Of a stretch of DNA of 32,141 bases, positions 8,082-17,454 are shown in pieces. The position numbers and the translations under genes were made by a program. Numbering within the stretch: the first letter of the stretch is position 1; each line of letters begins with the position of its first letter. The stretch comes from an uncultured Synechococcaceae cyanobacterium (lineage in GTDB: Bacteria; Cyanobacteriota; Cyanobacteriia; PCC-6307; Cyanobiaceae). The notes under the pieces were generated by a model. That model ran no database searches. It was not told where the DNA came from and worked only from the letters and a program-made list of their open reading frames with translations. Location: assembly GCA_902537275.1 (NCBI GenBank), contig CACBAW010000010.1, positions 1 to 32,141 on the forward strand, read 5' to 3'.

Positions 8082-9455
8082 CTAATTGATTAATTCAACA
8101 ATTTTTTCAAGTTGCCAACTTCTGCTCCCCTTTATAAGAATAGAATCACCTTTTTTTGTAGATTTGTTTATCTCTTTAGGTATATCTTTGATATTATTTA
8201 AAACTAAAAATTTTTTCTTATCTTTTAAATAATTGGTGTAAATTTTTTCATTTTTTTTATCGCAAATAAATAAACACTTTTCTATGTCTGAATTATTTAT
8301 TAATTTGAATATTTCTTTATGATATTTTTCAGATTCTTCTCCCAATTCTTGCATACTTCCAAATATGAAAAATTTATTTCTGGGTTTTTCAAGCAAGTTT
8401 TTAATACATGCTTTTACTGACTCTGGCGAAGCATTATATGATTCATCATATATTGTTGTTTTTACTGATTTAAGAATTTTATTCCTTCCGCCTATAATTG
8501 CAAAATCAAATTTATTAAAACTAGCAAAATCAATGCCTAGCTCTTTAGCAACTGCATAAGCAAATAAGAAATTCGAAGCATTGTGAAATCCCTCTAATGA
8601 AATTTCAAAGATATTTTCTTCAATTAAAATTGTTTTATTCGAAGGATTATAAAATCCGCGCAAATTATCATCTTTCTTGAAACTCTCCTTTTGATTTTCT
8701 ATATTTAATAGTTTCACTTTTATAATTCTACCTTTCCAAAATTCTTTTAAAGTTTTTTCTAATAATAGATCATTTGCTGGAATTATTACAACTCCCTCGG
8801 GATTTAAGAACTTACTAATTTCACACTTTGCATAAGTAATATTTTTTTTTGTACCTAACAATCCAATATGAGCTGTTCCAATATTAGTAATAACTGCAAT
8901 ATCGGGTTCACTATATTTAGATAAATTCTCGATCTGTCCAAGACCTCTCATCCCCATCTCAAGAACTAAAGCTTTATCTTCTATATCTGTAGCAAGAATA
9001 GTAAGACCAACTCCAATCTCATTATTGAAATTTGCATGAGATAATTTAATTCTTCCAAGTTTTTTTAAAACTTCACCAATCATTTCTTTTGTCGTTGTTT
9101 TACCCACTGAACCAGTTATTGCAACAATAGGAATATTTAATTTTTTTCTTTTTAGCAATGTTAATTTTTGAAATGCCTCTAATGTGTCATTTACTACCCA
9201 ATATGGAAAATTATTAGGAAGTAATCTCTGCATCCCTTTTTTAATTACTACTGATTTAACTCCTTTATCTAAAACATCTGGAAGAAAACTATGTCCATCA
9301 AAATTTTTACCCTCAATAGCTATAAAAAGATCATTATTTAATACGGTTCTACTATCAATACTTATATTTTTAAAATTCAAAAAATCTCTTTCCCCCTTGC
9401 TCAGATTTTTAATATTCCCCAAAACATTGTTTAATTCTGATAAAGAGAATTCCAT
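8082..9455 (-). CDS. murF: UDP-N-acetylmuramoyl-tripeptide--D-alanyl-D-alanine ligase
   Basis: Adds D-Ala-D-Ala to the UDP-muramoyl tripeptide, the last cytoplasmic ligation of peptidoglycan synthesis. It has 457 residues with a Mur N-terminal domain containing IDSRTVLNNDLFIAIEG (33-49). The ATP P-loop is AITGSVGKTTTKE (112-124). The central domain has NFNNEIGVGLT, EMGMRGLGQIE and ITNIGTAHIG, and the C-terminal domain has YDESYNASPESV and GSRSWQLE. The SYNASP segment and the D-Ala-D-Ala-type middle domain separate MurF from MurE and MurD. It lies 12 bases downstream of glgA on the same strand. Confidence 0.95.
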   Translation of the reverse strand: MEFSLSELNNVLGNIKNLSKGERDFLNFKNISIDSRTVLNNDLFIAIEGKNFDGHSFLPDVLDKGVKSVVIKKGMQRLLPNNFPYWVVNDTLEAFQKLTLLKRKKLNIPIVAITGSVGKTTTKEMIGEVLKKLGRIKLSHANFNNEIGVGLTILATDIEDKALVLEMGMRGLGQIENLSKYSEPDIAVITNIGTAHIGLLGTKKNITYAKCEISKFLNPEGVVIIPANDLLLEKTLKEFWKGRIIKVKLLNIENQKESFKKDDNLRGFYNPSNKTILIEENIFEISLEGFHNASNFLFAYAVAKELGIDFASFNKFDFAIIGGRNKILKSVKTTIYDESYNASPESVKACIKNLLEKPRNKFFIFGSMQELGEESEKYHKEIFKLINNSDIEKCLFICDKKNEKIYTNYLKDKKKFLVLNNIKDIPKEINKSTKKGDSILIKGSRSWQLEKIVELIN

Positions 9456-9467
9456 TAAAAAATTAAG

Positions 9468-10919
9468 TCATACTTTTTTTAAAGATGGATCAGCAGCTTG
9501 CCCATAAGAAAATTTTTCAACTTCAGCAAAATCTGGAGATGGTTCTTTTATTCCACATACGTCTTTATACATAATTTCGTATTCGAGTGCGGATCTTTGC
9601 CAACTAAACTCTTGGCTCATTGCTCTTTTTTGTAATAATTCCCAACTATCTTTATGCCTAAAGGCCTCCCAAGACCTTACTAAAGATGTATAGAAATCTA
9701 TAGGTTCAAAGCGATCGAAGCAAAAACCAGTGCCACTATTATTTTCTGGATCATGAGGTAAAACTGTATCAACTAAACCTCCTACTCGCCTTACTATTGG
9801 AATTGAACCATATCTCATAGCAAGTAGTTGACTAATACCACAAGGTTCGAATCTACTTGGCATTAAAAATGCATCAGAGCCGCCGTATATAAGTCTTGAT
9901 AAAGAATCATCATATGTAAGAAAGACAGAAAATCTTCTTGGGTAATCCAATGCAAGTTGCCATAATCCTGACTCTAAATATCTATCTCCAGTACCCAAAA
10001 CAACTATTTGCGAATCTGTATATGCTAAAAGTCTTCTTGAAACTTGTAGAAGTAAGTCAACCCCTTTCTGATCAACTAACCTACTGACCATACCTAAAAG
10101 ATATTTTTTAGGATTAACTTCGAGACCCATTTCTCTCTGAAGAATTTTTTTATTTTCTAGCCTATTTTCTAAATTCTTAATACTAAATTTTGCAGGTAAA
10201 ACTGGATCTTTGGCTGGATTCCATTCATCAAGATCTATGCCATTAAGAATTCCCCTTAATTTACCTGAAATGTAATTAAGTAATCCTTCGAGGCTTTCCC
10301 CGTATTCATGGGTTTTAATTTCATCTGCATAAGTAGGAGAAACAGCATTGACTCTATCTGCGAATAACATTGCTGCAGCCATCGTGTGGTCTCCATGCAT
10401 ATACCAAGGACACCAAGTCATTTTCTCTAGTTTCCATCTCCAAGGTCCTTGGTATTTTAAATTATGAATTGTGAATACAGTACTAATTTCAGGGTCTTGA
10501 TGCATCCACACAGGAATCATTCCAGTGTGCCAATCATGGCAATGGAGAACTTGAGGTTTCCAACAATTCCAGGCAAATTCTGCAGTGGCACTAGCAAAAA
10601 ATGTAAAGCGCCAGTCCTCATTTTCGCCTCCGTATATTTGGTCAGAATCAAATGTTGGATGACCCACTAGGTAAATAATATAATTATGAATGGGATGTTT
10701 TGCTTCATATACGGCGAAGTCAGTGCCCATTGTATTTGCTTTAAAGACTGGCTCATTCGATACCTCTAAAAGACTCCACAATTTTCCATATCCTGGAATT
10801 ATTACCCTTACATCGTGACCAAGCTTTATCAAAGATGGAGGTAACGAACCAACCACATCTCCCATACCTCCAACTTTGATCATTGGAGCACATTCAGCAG
10901 CGGCAAGAAGAATTCTCAT
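9468..10919 (-). CDS. glgA: Glycogen synthase (ADP-glucose type)
   Basis: GT5 glucosyltransferase that elongates alpha-1,4-glucan from ADP-glucose, storing photosynthate. At 483 residues it is near the family norm. The N-terminal KVGGMGDV (15-22) corresponds to the KxGGL ADP-glucose loop. [32 protein letters not shown] and the C-terminal [18 protein letters not shown] and [11 protein letters not shown] are all typical. It sits between menB (35 bases upstream) and murF (12 bases downstream) on the same strand, so co-transcription is possible although the roles differ. A segment resembling a tRNA T-loop at 9844-9854 is simply the RFEPCG coding region. Confidence 0.96.
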   Translation of the reverse strand: MRILLAAAECAPMIKVGGMGDVVGSLPPSLIKLGHDVRVIIPGYGKLWSLLEVSNEPVFKANTMGTDFAVYEAKHPIHNYIIYLVGHPTFDSDQIYGGENEDWRFTFFASATAEFAWNCWKPQVLHCHDWHTGMIPVWMHQDPEISTVFTIHNLKYQGPWRWKLEKMTWCPWYMHGDHTMAAAMLFADRVNAVSPTYADEIKTHEYGESLEGLLNYISGKLRGILNGIDLDEWNPAKDPVLPAKFSIKNLENRLENKKILQREMGLEVNPKKYLLGMVSRLVDQKGVDLLLQVSRRLLAYTDSQIVVLGTGDRYLESGLWQLALDYPRRFSVFLTYDDSLSRLIYGGSDAFLMPSRFEPCGISQLLAMRYGSIPIVRRVGGLVDTVLPHDPENNSGTGFCFDRFEPIDFYTSLVRSWEAFRHKDSWELLQKRAMSQEFSWQRSALEYEIMYKDVCGIKEPSPDFAEVEKFSYGQAADPSLKKV

Positions 10920-10954
10920 TGATAATTATTTAAAAAGTTCTTTTGAAAAATAAA

Positions 10955-11812
10955 CTAGGGTGTCCACTTATAGTCAGAAAAGTCTGGTGGACGCTTTTCA
11001 AGAAAGGCATCTCTACCTTCTTGAGCTTCTTCAGTTGTATAGAATAATTGAGTTGTGTATCCAGATAATTCTTGAATACCCGCAATCCCATCATTCTCCG
11101 CGTTGAATGAAGCTTTAAGAATACGAATAGCGGTTGGACTATTTCGTAAAATCTCTCTTGCCCAGATTACACCCTCAGCTTCTAATTCTTCAATCTTTGT
11201 AATTGCATTTATTAAGCCCATCTTAAGAGCTTCTTTGGAATTATATTTTCTACATAAAAACCAAATTTCTTTTGCTTTTCTTTGACCAACAAGTCTAGCC
11301 AAATAACTAGATCCAAAACCCGCATCAAAACTGCCAACTCTTGGACCTGTTTGACCAAATATTGCATTTTCAGAGGCGATACTGAGATCACAAATTAAAT
11401 GAAGTACCTGGCCTCCTCCAATTGCAAAACCAGGAACTAAGGCAATAACCACTTTAGGCAAACTTCTTATTAATCTTTGAAGTTCAAGTACATTTAATCT
11501 CTGCTTCCCCTCATCATTTTTATATCCATTTTCACCTCTTACACTCTGATCACCTCCAGAGCAAAAAGAATAAATACCTTTTTTGTCAGGTCCCGCCCCT
11601 GTGAAGAGAACTACACCTATAGTTTCATCATTTTTTACGATATTAAATGCGTTAATGAGTTCATCTACAGTTTTTGGCCTAAATGCATTTCTTTTTTCAG
11701 GCCGATTAATTGCAATTCTCGCAATTCCTTCTTCTGATTTGTGAAACAATATATCTTCATAAGATTTGCATTCTGACCAATTTAAAGTTGTTTTACCTGG
11801 TAATACTTGCAT
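10955..11812 (-). CDS. menB: 1,4-dihydroxy-2-naphthoyl-CoA synthase
   Basis: Crotonase-fold enzyme that closes the naphthoquinone ring from O-succinylbenzoyl-CoA. In cyanobacteria the pathway leads to phylloquinone, the photosystem I cofactor. It has 285 residues, the usual length. [17 protein letters not shown] (about 38-54), [27 protein letters not shown], and [14 protein letters not shown] with the active-site Asp are diagnostic of MenB over generic enoyl-CoA hydratases, as is the end [11 protein letters not shown]. It lies 35 bases after menD, supporting a shared phylloquinone operon. Confidence 0.96.
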   Translation of the reverse strand: MQVLPGKTTLNWSECKSYEDILFHKSEEGIARIAINRPEKRNAFRPKTVDELINAFNIVKNDETIGVVLFTGAGPDKKGIYSFCSGGDQSVRGENGYKNDEGKQRLNVLELQRLIRSLPKVVIALVPGFAIGGGQVLHLICDLSIASENAIFGQTGPRVGSFDAGFGSSYLARLVGQRKAKEIWFLCRKYNSKEALKMGLINAITKIEELEAEGVIWAREILRNSPTAIRILKASFNAENDGIAGIQELSGYTTQLFYTTEEAQEGRDAFLEKRPPDFSDYKWTP

Positions 11813-11847
11813 GAAACCTAATTATTCAAAAAAAGAAAATGATGAAT

Positions 11848-13611
11848 TTAACTGCCAATTATTTTTTCTAGCAGGGCATTTTTTTCACAAATTTCACTTT
11901 CTGGATCAACATCAACTTTAATTATTACAGATTTCTGGATAGAAATGCTCCAATCGAATGCCTCTCGTAATTTTTTAAAATTTGCCACACTCTTAAAGTT
12001 TACTTGATAACCCTCTGCAAGTTTTGACCAGTTTATTTCTTTTGGCATAAGAAAAAGTTTTTTTAATTCATCTTCTTTTAAATTTTTTTTATAAATACGA
12101 TTAAATATATTTCCGCCATTATTATTTATCAAAAGAATTGTTAAATTCAAATCGATTGAATTTTCAATCAGCCAACCGTTTATATCATGAATAAAAGCCA
12201 AATCTCCAGTCACAAGAAGTAAAGGATTTTTAATTCTAGAAATACCTAATGCAAGAGATAAAGTACCATCTATGCCGGAAGCTCCCCTAAAGCTGAAACA
12301 ATTTCTTGTTAAAGTACCATTTTCAGAAAATGTAAGCCAATCTCTAATCGGGCTACTCGCGGAGAGCATTATAGGATTTTCAGCTGGCCAAAGTTTTGGA
12401 ACAAGATTTGCAAGCATATACTCAGTAATTTGATTATCTTGAGTAATTTTCTTTTTTAAAATTTCTTTAATTTGCTCGCCTTCCTCAATTAAATCTAAAG
12501 CCATCGGAGTAAGAGACTTTTTATTTTTTTCGTTAATTGATAATTCTTCTAACAATAGAGTAGTAAAATTTGATAGCCCAAAATCATATTCAAATGATTT
12601 TTTGATAGGGTCCAATTTTCTATAGTTTTTTTCTTTTATAAGAATTTGTATCCCTTCAAAAGTTGTTAAAAACTTCTCCAAATCAACTGAGGATGACATA
12701 GGGCCAAGCCTCAAAAGTTGATGACAATTTACTAAATTTTTATTTTTTCTTAAAACTAATTCCCAATTAACAACTAAACCTCTCAAATCAGAACAAACGC
12801 CGGAAACAGGATCAGCAAATACTGGCCACCCAGTAATTTCTTGTAATTGCTCTAAAGATTTATTAAAAGAATTTAAATCATTTATGGAACCTTGATAGGG
12901 ACCTACCAAAATAATGCCGGATTCATCTAAATTTAAACTTTTTGAAATTTCTAAGAATTTATTTACATCAGACTTTATTTCAACTTCTTGAAATATGTAT
13001 TTTTTCTTTAAATAAATTCTCTCAAAAACCTCTAAAACATTTTTTTTATTCAATAATGAAATATCCAAAGGCTTATCAATAGGAATGTTTAAATGAATAG
13101 GACCCGGGAAAGTTGATATTTGTTTCTCAGTAATTCGAACTAAATTTAAGATTTCATTTTCTTGTGTTTCATGAAGTCCATTTAGATTTGTACTTAAAAC
13201 TCTTCTGCAGACTGAACTCAAAAAATCTTCTTGATTTACTGTTTGATTAGCGCCACAATCTTTTAATCTTAAGGGTCTATCAGCAGTAAGAAAAATAATA
13301 CCTTTACAAGATCGATCTGCCTCAACTGCTGCTGGCAATAAGTTACTTACGGCAGTCCCAGAAGTGGTAATAACTAAAGAAAGATTGCCTGATGCAGCAG
13401 AAATTCCAAGAGAGTGGAATCCTGCAGATCTCTCGTCTATTGAATTAAAAATATTTACCAGTCCTAATTTATTTAATTCTCCAGCAGCTATTGCTAAAGG
13501 TGCTGATCTACTACCGGGACATAGTATTAAATTTTTAACTCCTATTTTTATAAGAAGATTCAAAAGTTGTAAACTTCTAAGAAAATTTTTGCATTCAATA
13601 GATGATGTCAT
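11848..13611 (-). CDS. menD: SEPHCHC synthase, thiamine-diphosphate dependent (MenD)
   Basis: Joins 2-oxoglutarate to isochorismate with loss of CO2, the first committed step to phylloquinone. 587 residues. The N-terminal domain has [12 protein letters not shown] (about 32-43), [13 protein letters not shown] with the ThDP-activating Glu, and [13 protein letters not shown]. The C-terminal ThDP/Mg site reads [12 protein letters not shown] then [11 protein letters not shown] (about 467-500). The start is ATG. The gene is divergent from lepB across only 50 bases. menB is directly downstream; menA, menE and menF are not in the window. Confidence 0.95.
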   Translation of the reverse strand: MTSSIECKNFLRSLQLLNLLIKIGVKNLILCPGSRSAPLAIAAGELNKLGLVNIFNSIDERSAGFHSLGISAASGNLSLVITTSGTAVSNLLPAAVEADRSCKGIIFLTADRPLRLKDCGANQTVNQEDFLSSVCRRVLSTNLNGLHETQENEILNLVRITEKQISTFPGPIHLNIPIDKPLDISLLNKKNVLEVFERIYLKKKYIFQEVEIKSDVNKFLEISKSLNLDESGIILVGPYQGSINDLNSFNKSLEQLQEITGWPVFADPVSGVCSDLRGLVVNWELVLRKNKNLVNCHQLLRLGPMSSSVDLEKFLTTFEGIQILIKEKNYRKLDPIKKSFEYDFGLSNFTTLLLEELSINEKNKKSLTPMALDLIEEGEQIKEILKKKITQDNQITEYMLANLVPKLWPAENPIMLSASSPIRDWLTFSENGTLTRNCFSFRGASGIDGTLSLALGISRIKNPLLLVTGDLAFIHDINGWLIENSIDLNLTILLINNNGGNIFNRIYKKNLKEDELKKLFLMPKEINWSKLAEGYQVNFKSVANFKKLREAFDWSISIQKSVIIKVDVDPESEICEKNALLEKIIGS

Positions 13612-13661
13612 AATTTATATAAATGCTTTGGGATTTTCCTTATAACTGAATTAAATAAAAC
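13612..13661. promoter_or_regulatory. Short divergent region between menD and lepB
   Basis: Only 50 bases separate two divergent starts, so both promoters must overlap here or inside coding sequence. A TTATAA palindrome at 13640-13645 provides TATAAC (plus) and TATAAG (minus) -10-like hexamers for the two directions. No convincing -35 boxes are seen. The assignment is tentative. Confidence 0.25.
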
Positions 13662-14246
13662 ATGTCTACATCACAAGAAAAAAGAAATTCAATACTAAAG
13701 GATTTAAAAAATCTTTTAATCTGGATATCTATTGCTTTAATTATACGATGGCAGGTTATAGAGCCAAGATGGATCCCATCCGGTTCAATGCTTCCAACCC
13801 TTCAAATACAAGATAAAATTCTTGTTGAAAAAGTCACACCCAAAATCACATCCAAATCAAATCTTTCAAAATTAAAAAATAAAATAGTTGTTTTTAACGT
13901 TCCTGAACAATTAATTAATGCTGGTTATGAAGCAGATACTGCACTAATTAAAAGAGTAATTGGAATACCTGGAGACAAGGTAGAAGTAAGAGACGGTAAC
14001 CTTTACTTAAATGATATCGCTCAAAAAACTTATGTTTTTGACAAAAACATTAATTATTCTATAGGGCCTTTTATTGTCCCAGAAGAGTCATTATGGGTGA
14101 TGGGAGATAATAGAAATAATAGTATGGACTCACATATTTGGGGATTTTTACCCTATGAAAAGGTAATTGGTAAAGCTATTTTTAGATATTGGCCGTTTAA
14201 TAAAATTGGACCTATTCGGTTCCCTGCCCTTAATAATTTAGATTAA
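13662..14246 (+). CDS. lepB: Signal peptidase I
   Basis: Membrane serine protease that removes signal peptides from exported proteins. It has 194 residues, typical of the short single-anchor cyanobacterial and Gram-positive form. One membrane segment spans about 17-33. The catalytic serine is S42 in PSGSMLPTL and the general-base lysine is K97 in ALIKRVIGIPGDKVE. The C-terminal box GDNRNNSMDSHIWG (about 147-160) is intact. It is divergent from menD and 45 bases upstream of a DUF760 gene on the same strand. Confidence 0.95.
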   Translation: MSTSQEKRNSILKDLKNLLIWISIALIIRWQVIEPRWIPSGSMLPTLQIQDKILVEKVTPKITSKSNLSKLKNKIVVFNVPEQLINAGYEADTALIKRVIGIPGDKVEVRDGNLYLNDIAQKTYVFDKNINYSIGPFIVPEESLWVMGDNRNNSMDSHIWGFLPYEKVIGKAIFRYWPFNKIGPIRFPALNNLD

Positions 14247-14291
14247 TGGGTACGTAATGTTGTAAGGTTTTTATATCTTGAAGTTGTAGAA

Positions 14292-14627
14292 ATGTTTAAT
14301 CCAGAATTTCTTGCTACTGAAAATAATGATCCAAATGACGAGAATGACTTAATCCAATACTTACAAAAACAATCTCCTGAAGTTTTGCAAAGAGTAGCAA
14401 AATCAGCTAGTGAAGATATTCAAGAAATTATTAGACATAATGTTCATGGTCTTCTTGGAATGCTTCCTTCAGATCAATTTGATGTAAAAATAACATCTTC
14501 AAAAGATAACATTGCTAATTTATTATCTTCTGCAATGATGACAGGATATTTTTTAAGACAAATGGAGCAAAGAAAAGAGCTAGAACAAACTTTTAAAAAT
14601 GATGAAAACATGTCTATTGAAGAATAA
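14292..14627 (+). CDS. DUF760 family protein
   Basis: A small soluble protein of 111 residues that is mostly helical, with no signal peptide or membrane segment. The core from about 20 to 95 matches the DUF760 pattern of cyanobacteria and chloroplasts, with YLQKQSPEVLQRVAKSAS, HNVHGLLGMLP and MMTGYFLRQMEQR. The acidic N-terminus holds a run of Asn, Asp and Glu. Function is unknown. Its stop is 5 bases from the convergent DUF4336 stop. Confidence 0.78.
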   Translation: MFNPEFLATENNDPNDENDLIQYLQKQSPEVLQRVAKSASEDIQEIIRHNVHGLLGMLPSDQFDVKITSSKDNIANLLSSAMMTGYFLRQMEQRKELEQTFKNDENMSIEE

Positions 14628-14632
14628 TAGTT

Positions 14633-15805
14633 TTAAAGATTTACTTCTTCAGGAATTATTCCTAGTTCAAACAACTTTTTGTATAAACCCATCAAAAATT
14701 TATTATCCTCTTGAAGTTTGTCCCACTTTTGGGAATTAATTTCATTAATTAATTTTTGACAGTCTTCTATTGTAAACTTTATAGGTGCCGTAAAATGAGC
14801 TGGAATTACATATTCCATATCTTCAAAAGTCTTTATATTATCTAGCCATTTAAGTAACACTTCTTTTGAACGGGGAAAAATTAGTTTTTGTAAAACTGGT
14901 GCCACTTGAATCTTAGGAGTATCTTCACCCATTATTTCAACAAGAGAGGATTCCCAATCTTCGTCCCATAAAAAGGGGTATATACCGAAATGAGATCTAC
15001 AATTTCTAAGATCTTTTTTAAACGAATACTTTAATATTTCTTTTAAAGGCGGAATATTTAATTTACCTGGTTTCAAAAAAGATGAAAATAAGACTAACCT
15101 TTTCCAGCCTTTTTTTCTTTGTTCAATGGAGTCGATCAAAGGTTCATCTCCTCTCTCTCTAGAATGAAAAAGAAGTGGAGTTGGATCAAAATTAAATATC
15201 CCAGGTGGAGTGGAGTCTATTCCAACTATTGCGTCTGTTACATGAAGAGTTTTCGTAGAATAATGGAAACAGCTTATCTCCTGATATCTTCCAAGTCCTA
15301 AATTCAGTGGACCTAATGAAAACCATTTAAAGGAGTTTGTATGTGGAGTACCTTCCTCAAACAGTATTCTTGATCTTTTTGATGGAATTCCTAAAAAATC
15401 TAGTGGAAGATTGATGGGAAAACTCCACTGTCCAGGACAAAGCCAAATTTCTGCATCTTTAAAAATTCTTGAAAGAGCTGGCAGTCCGATTTTATGTTCT
15501 AGCCCGGAGGCACTTGGGAGAATTATTGTTTTTACTTTGCCGTGAATCGCAGTTAATTTTTCTAACTCATTTATTAATTCTTTTGTCGGAGGCAGTGGGT
15601 TTATTAGCATTAAGCCATTATCAACCTTTATTACCGTCATTCTTATTGGAACCGCAACATAATAAAGTCCCTGTATTTGTTCCAAGGACCATATTTGATC
15701 AGGAATTAATTCTCTTAAAATTGTTTTCTTTTTCCCATAAGGATATAAGGGAAATAATGGCCACCAATACCACTTTTTATTTAAAGTTTCTTCCACCAAT
15801 ATCAT
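14633..15805 (-). CDS. DUF4336 family protein (degenerate metallo-beta-lactamase-like fold)
   Basis: 390 residues, conserved in cyanobacteria and plastids but of unknown function. The middle looks like a metallo-hydrolase in layout: MLINPLPPTKEL, then IILPSASGLEHK (H104) where HxHxDH would stand, then TLHVTDAIVGI (H188, D191) and later YVIPAHF. Most zinc ligands of the active family are missing, so it is probably non-catalytic or uses an altered site; this is my inference. Its start overlaps the stop of the transporter permease by 4 bases (ATGA), so it is translated from the same message as the Mn-type transporter. Confidence 0.75.
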   Translation of the reverse strand: MILVEETLNKKWYWWPLFPLYPYGKKKTILRELIPDQIWSLEQIQGLYYVAVPIRMTVIKVDNGLMLINPLPPTKELINELEKLTAIHGKVKTIILPSASGLEHKIGLPALSRIFKDAEIWLCPGQWSFPINLPLDFLGIPSKRSRILFEEGTPHTNSFKWFSLGPLNLGLGRYQEISCFHYSTKTLHVTDAIVGIDSTPPGIFNFDPTPLLFHSRERGDEPLIDSIEQRKKGWKRLVLFSSFLKPGKLNIPPLKEILKYSFKKDLRNCRSHFGIYPFLWDEDWESSLVEIMGEDTPKIQVAPVLQKLIFPRSKEVLLKWLDNIKTFEDMEYVIPAHFTAPIKFTIEDCQKLINEINSQKWDKLQEDNKFLMGLYKKLFELGIIPEEVNL

Positions 15806-16674
15806 TTATAACCAGCAAAAAATTTCTTTAACTTAAATATTCCGTATCTTGGAGCGAATAAAAAAGCGAATAAAAATATAAAAGTTTGTGCCAAGACAAT
15901 TGATCCCCCCGTTTCAAGGTCAAACCAAAAACTAATGTAGATTCCTATTAGGCTTGAGATAATTGCACTTAATACTGAAATTATTGTCATATTATCAAAC
16001 TTATCCGTAAGTAAATATGCTGTAGCCCCTGGTGTAATTAACATCGCAACTACCAAAATAATTCCAACAGATTGTAAGCCCACAACTGCTGCCAAAGATA
16101 AGCAAGTGAGGAGTAAATAGTGAAGAAAAAATACGTTAATTCCAACTGTTTTTGCATGCCTAGGATCAAAACAATAAAGCATTAAGTCTTTTCTAAAAAT
16201 TGACAAAAGGATTACTACCAATAAAGAAATGAATATGGTTTGTTTTACATCTGAAAGAGATATTCCTAATGGACTGCCAAAAAGGATAGAGTGCAGATCA
16301 ATATTACTTTTAATCTTAGAAACCAATACGATTCCAAGAGCGAAAAATCCAGTAAATACCAACCCAATAACAGTATCTTCCTTAACCCTAGATTTCTGCT
16401 TAATAAACCCTATCAATGCAACAGAACCAACTCCGAAAATAAATGCCCCTAATGAGAAAGGAAGACCTAATGCATAAGCAACCACAACACCAGGCATTAC
16501 TGAATGTGACACTGCATCTCCCATTAAAGCCCATCCTTTAAGAGTTAAATAACTAGATAGGAAACCACAAACAGCTGCCACTAATGAACTCATAAGAAGT
16601 GCTTTTCTCATAAAGTCATGAGTTAAAGGATCTCTTATGAATGAATCTAAAGTTAAAAAAGAAAAGATCTCCAT
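15802..16674 (-). CDS. mntB: Metal ABC transporter permease (manganese type)
   Basis: Inner-membrane channel subunit of an ABC-3 family (ZnuB/MntB/PsaC) importer. It has 290 residues with about eight predicted hydrophobic helices. Typical stretches are KGWALMGDAVSHSVMPGVVVAYALG, GFTKQK-like cytoplasmic loops, and LLTCLSLAAVVGLQSVGIILVVAMLITPGATA. It is 12 bases after the ATPase gene and overlaps the DUF4336 start by 4 bases. Metal choice rests on the neighbouring binding protein, whose ligands point to Mn rather than Zn. Confidence 0.88.
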   Translation of the reverse strand: MEIFSFLTLDSFIRDPLTHDFMRKALLMSSLVAAVCGFLSSYLTLKGWALMGDAVSHSVMPGVVVAYALGLPFSLGAFIFGVGSVALIGFIKQKSRVKEDTVIGLVFTGFFALGIVLVSKIKSNIDLHSILFGSPLGISLSDVKQTIFISLLVVILLSIFRKDLMLYCFDPRHAKTVGINVFFLHYLLLTCLSLAAVVGLQSVGIILVVAMLITPGATAYLLTDKFDNMTIISVLSAIISSLIGIYISFWFDLETGGSIVLAQTFIFLFAFLFAPRYGIFKLKKFFAGYK

Positions 16675-16686
16675 ATAATTTAAAAT

Positions 16687-17451
16687 TTAGGATTCAGGTC
16701 CAAACAAGAAATCAGGTGAAATTCCCCCAAAAGTAGTCGTAATATTTTCAGGGGTAAACACTTCAGAGGTCTCGCCATAAGCTACAACAGTTTTATTTAT
16801 TAAAAGTACTAAATCACAAAATTCTCGGACATGAATCATATCGTGCGTTGATAATAATATAGTTTTCCCTTCATTTTTAAATTGGATAAATAATTCCGAG
16901 ATAAGTTTCTCTGTTCTTATATCGACACCAGAAAAAGGCTCATCAAGAAGTAATATTGACGCTCTTTGCGCAATTGCTCTAGCTAAAAAAGTTCGTTTTC
17001 TCTGCCCTCCAGATAAGTTTCCAATAGGTGTTGAAAAATGATCAGTAAGATCCACTCTCTCAATAGCATCTTTAACCGCCTGAATATCAGACTCTCTAGG
17101 ACATCTAAAAATATTCATCGAACCATATCTTCCCATCATCACTACATCCCAAACACTTATTGGAAATTGACTATCAATTCCTTCATTTTGAGGAACGTAA
17201 GCAATTGTCTGATCTTTTTGAGCAGATCTTACAGACTCTCCATTTATTCTAATTTTTCCCTTTGAAATATTTACAAAGCCAGTTAAAGCATTAAAAAAAG
17301 TTGTTTTACCAGCCCCATTCATCCCTACTAACCCACAAATCTGGCCAGGTTTCAATCTTAAATTGGCATCATACAAAGCCACCTTACCGTTGTAATCTAC
17401 GCAAATATTCTCTGCCTCAATCCTAAAGTTTTGATAATTGATTGTTTCCAT
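16687..17451 (-). CDS. mntA: Metal ABC transporter ATP-binding protein (manganese type)
   Basis: ATPase subunit that powers the adjacent importer. It has 254 residues. Walker A is GMNGAGKTTF (about 43-52), the Q-loop is YVPQNEG, the ABC signature is LSGGQRKRTFLARA (about 145-158), Walker B is ILLLDEPFSG, and the H-loop is STHD. All catalytic motifs are intact. It starts 3 bases after the binding-protein stop and is followed 12 bases later by the permease. The MntA name follows the Synechocystis convention. Confidence 0.9.
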   Translation of the reverse strand: METINYQNFRIEAENICVDYNGKVALYDANLRLKPGQICGLVGMNGAGKTTFFNALTGFVNISKGKIRINGESVRSAQKDQTIAYVPQNEGIDSQFPISVWDVVMMGRYGSMNIFRCPRESDIQAVKDAIERVDLTDHFSTPIGNLSGGQRKRTFLARAIAQRASILLLDEPFSGVDIRTEKLISELFIQFKNEGKTILLSTHDMIHVREFCDLVLLINKTVVAYGETSEVFTPENITTTFGGISPDFLFGPES

Positions 17452-17454
17452 AAT

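Noticed and set aside
9184-9507. 107-residue open frame opposite murF
   Set aside because: It is a shadow of murF with no recognisable domain and crosses into glgA antisense.
9844-9854. GGTTCGAATCT, which resembles a tRNA T-loop
   Set aside because: It lies in frame in glgA and encodes the conserved RFEPCG segment; no acceptor or anticodon stem surrounds it.
13364-13645. 93-residue open frame opposite the 5' end of menD
   Set aside because: It is antisense to the conserved MenD N-terminus and has no motif.
15469-15831. 120-residue hydrophobic open frame opposite the DUF4336 gene
   Set aside because: Its leucine richness mirrors the AT-rich coding strand; no promoter, ribosome site or family pattern supports it.
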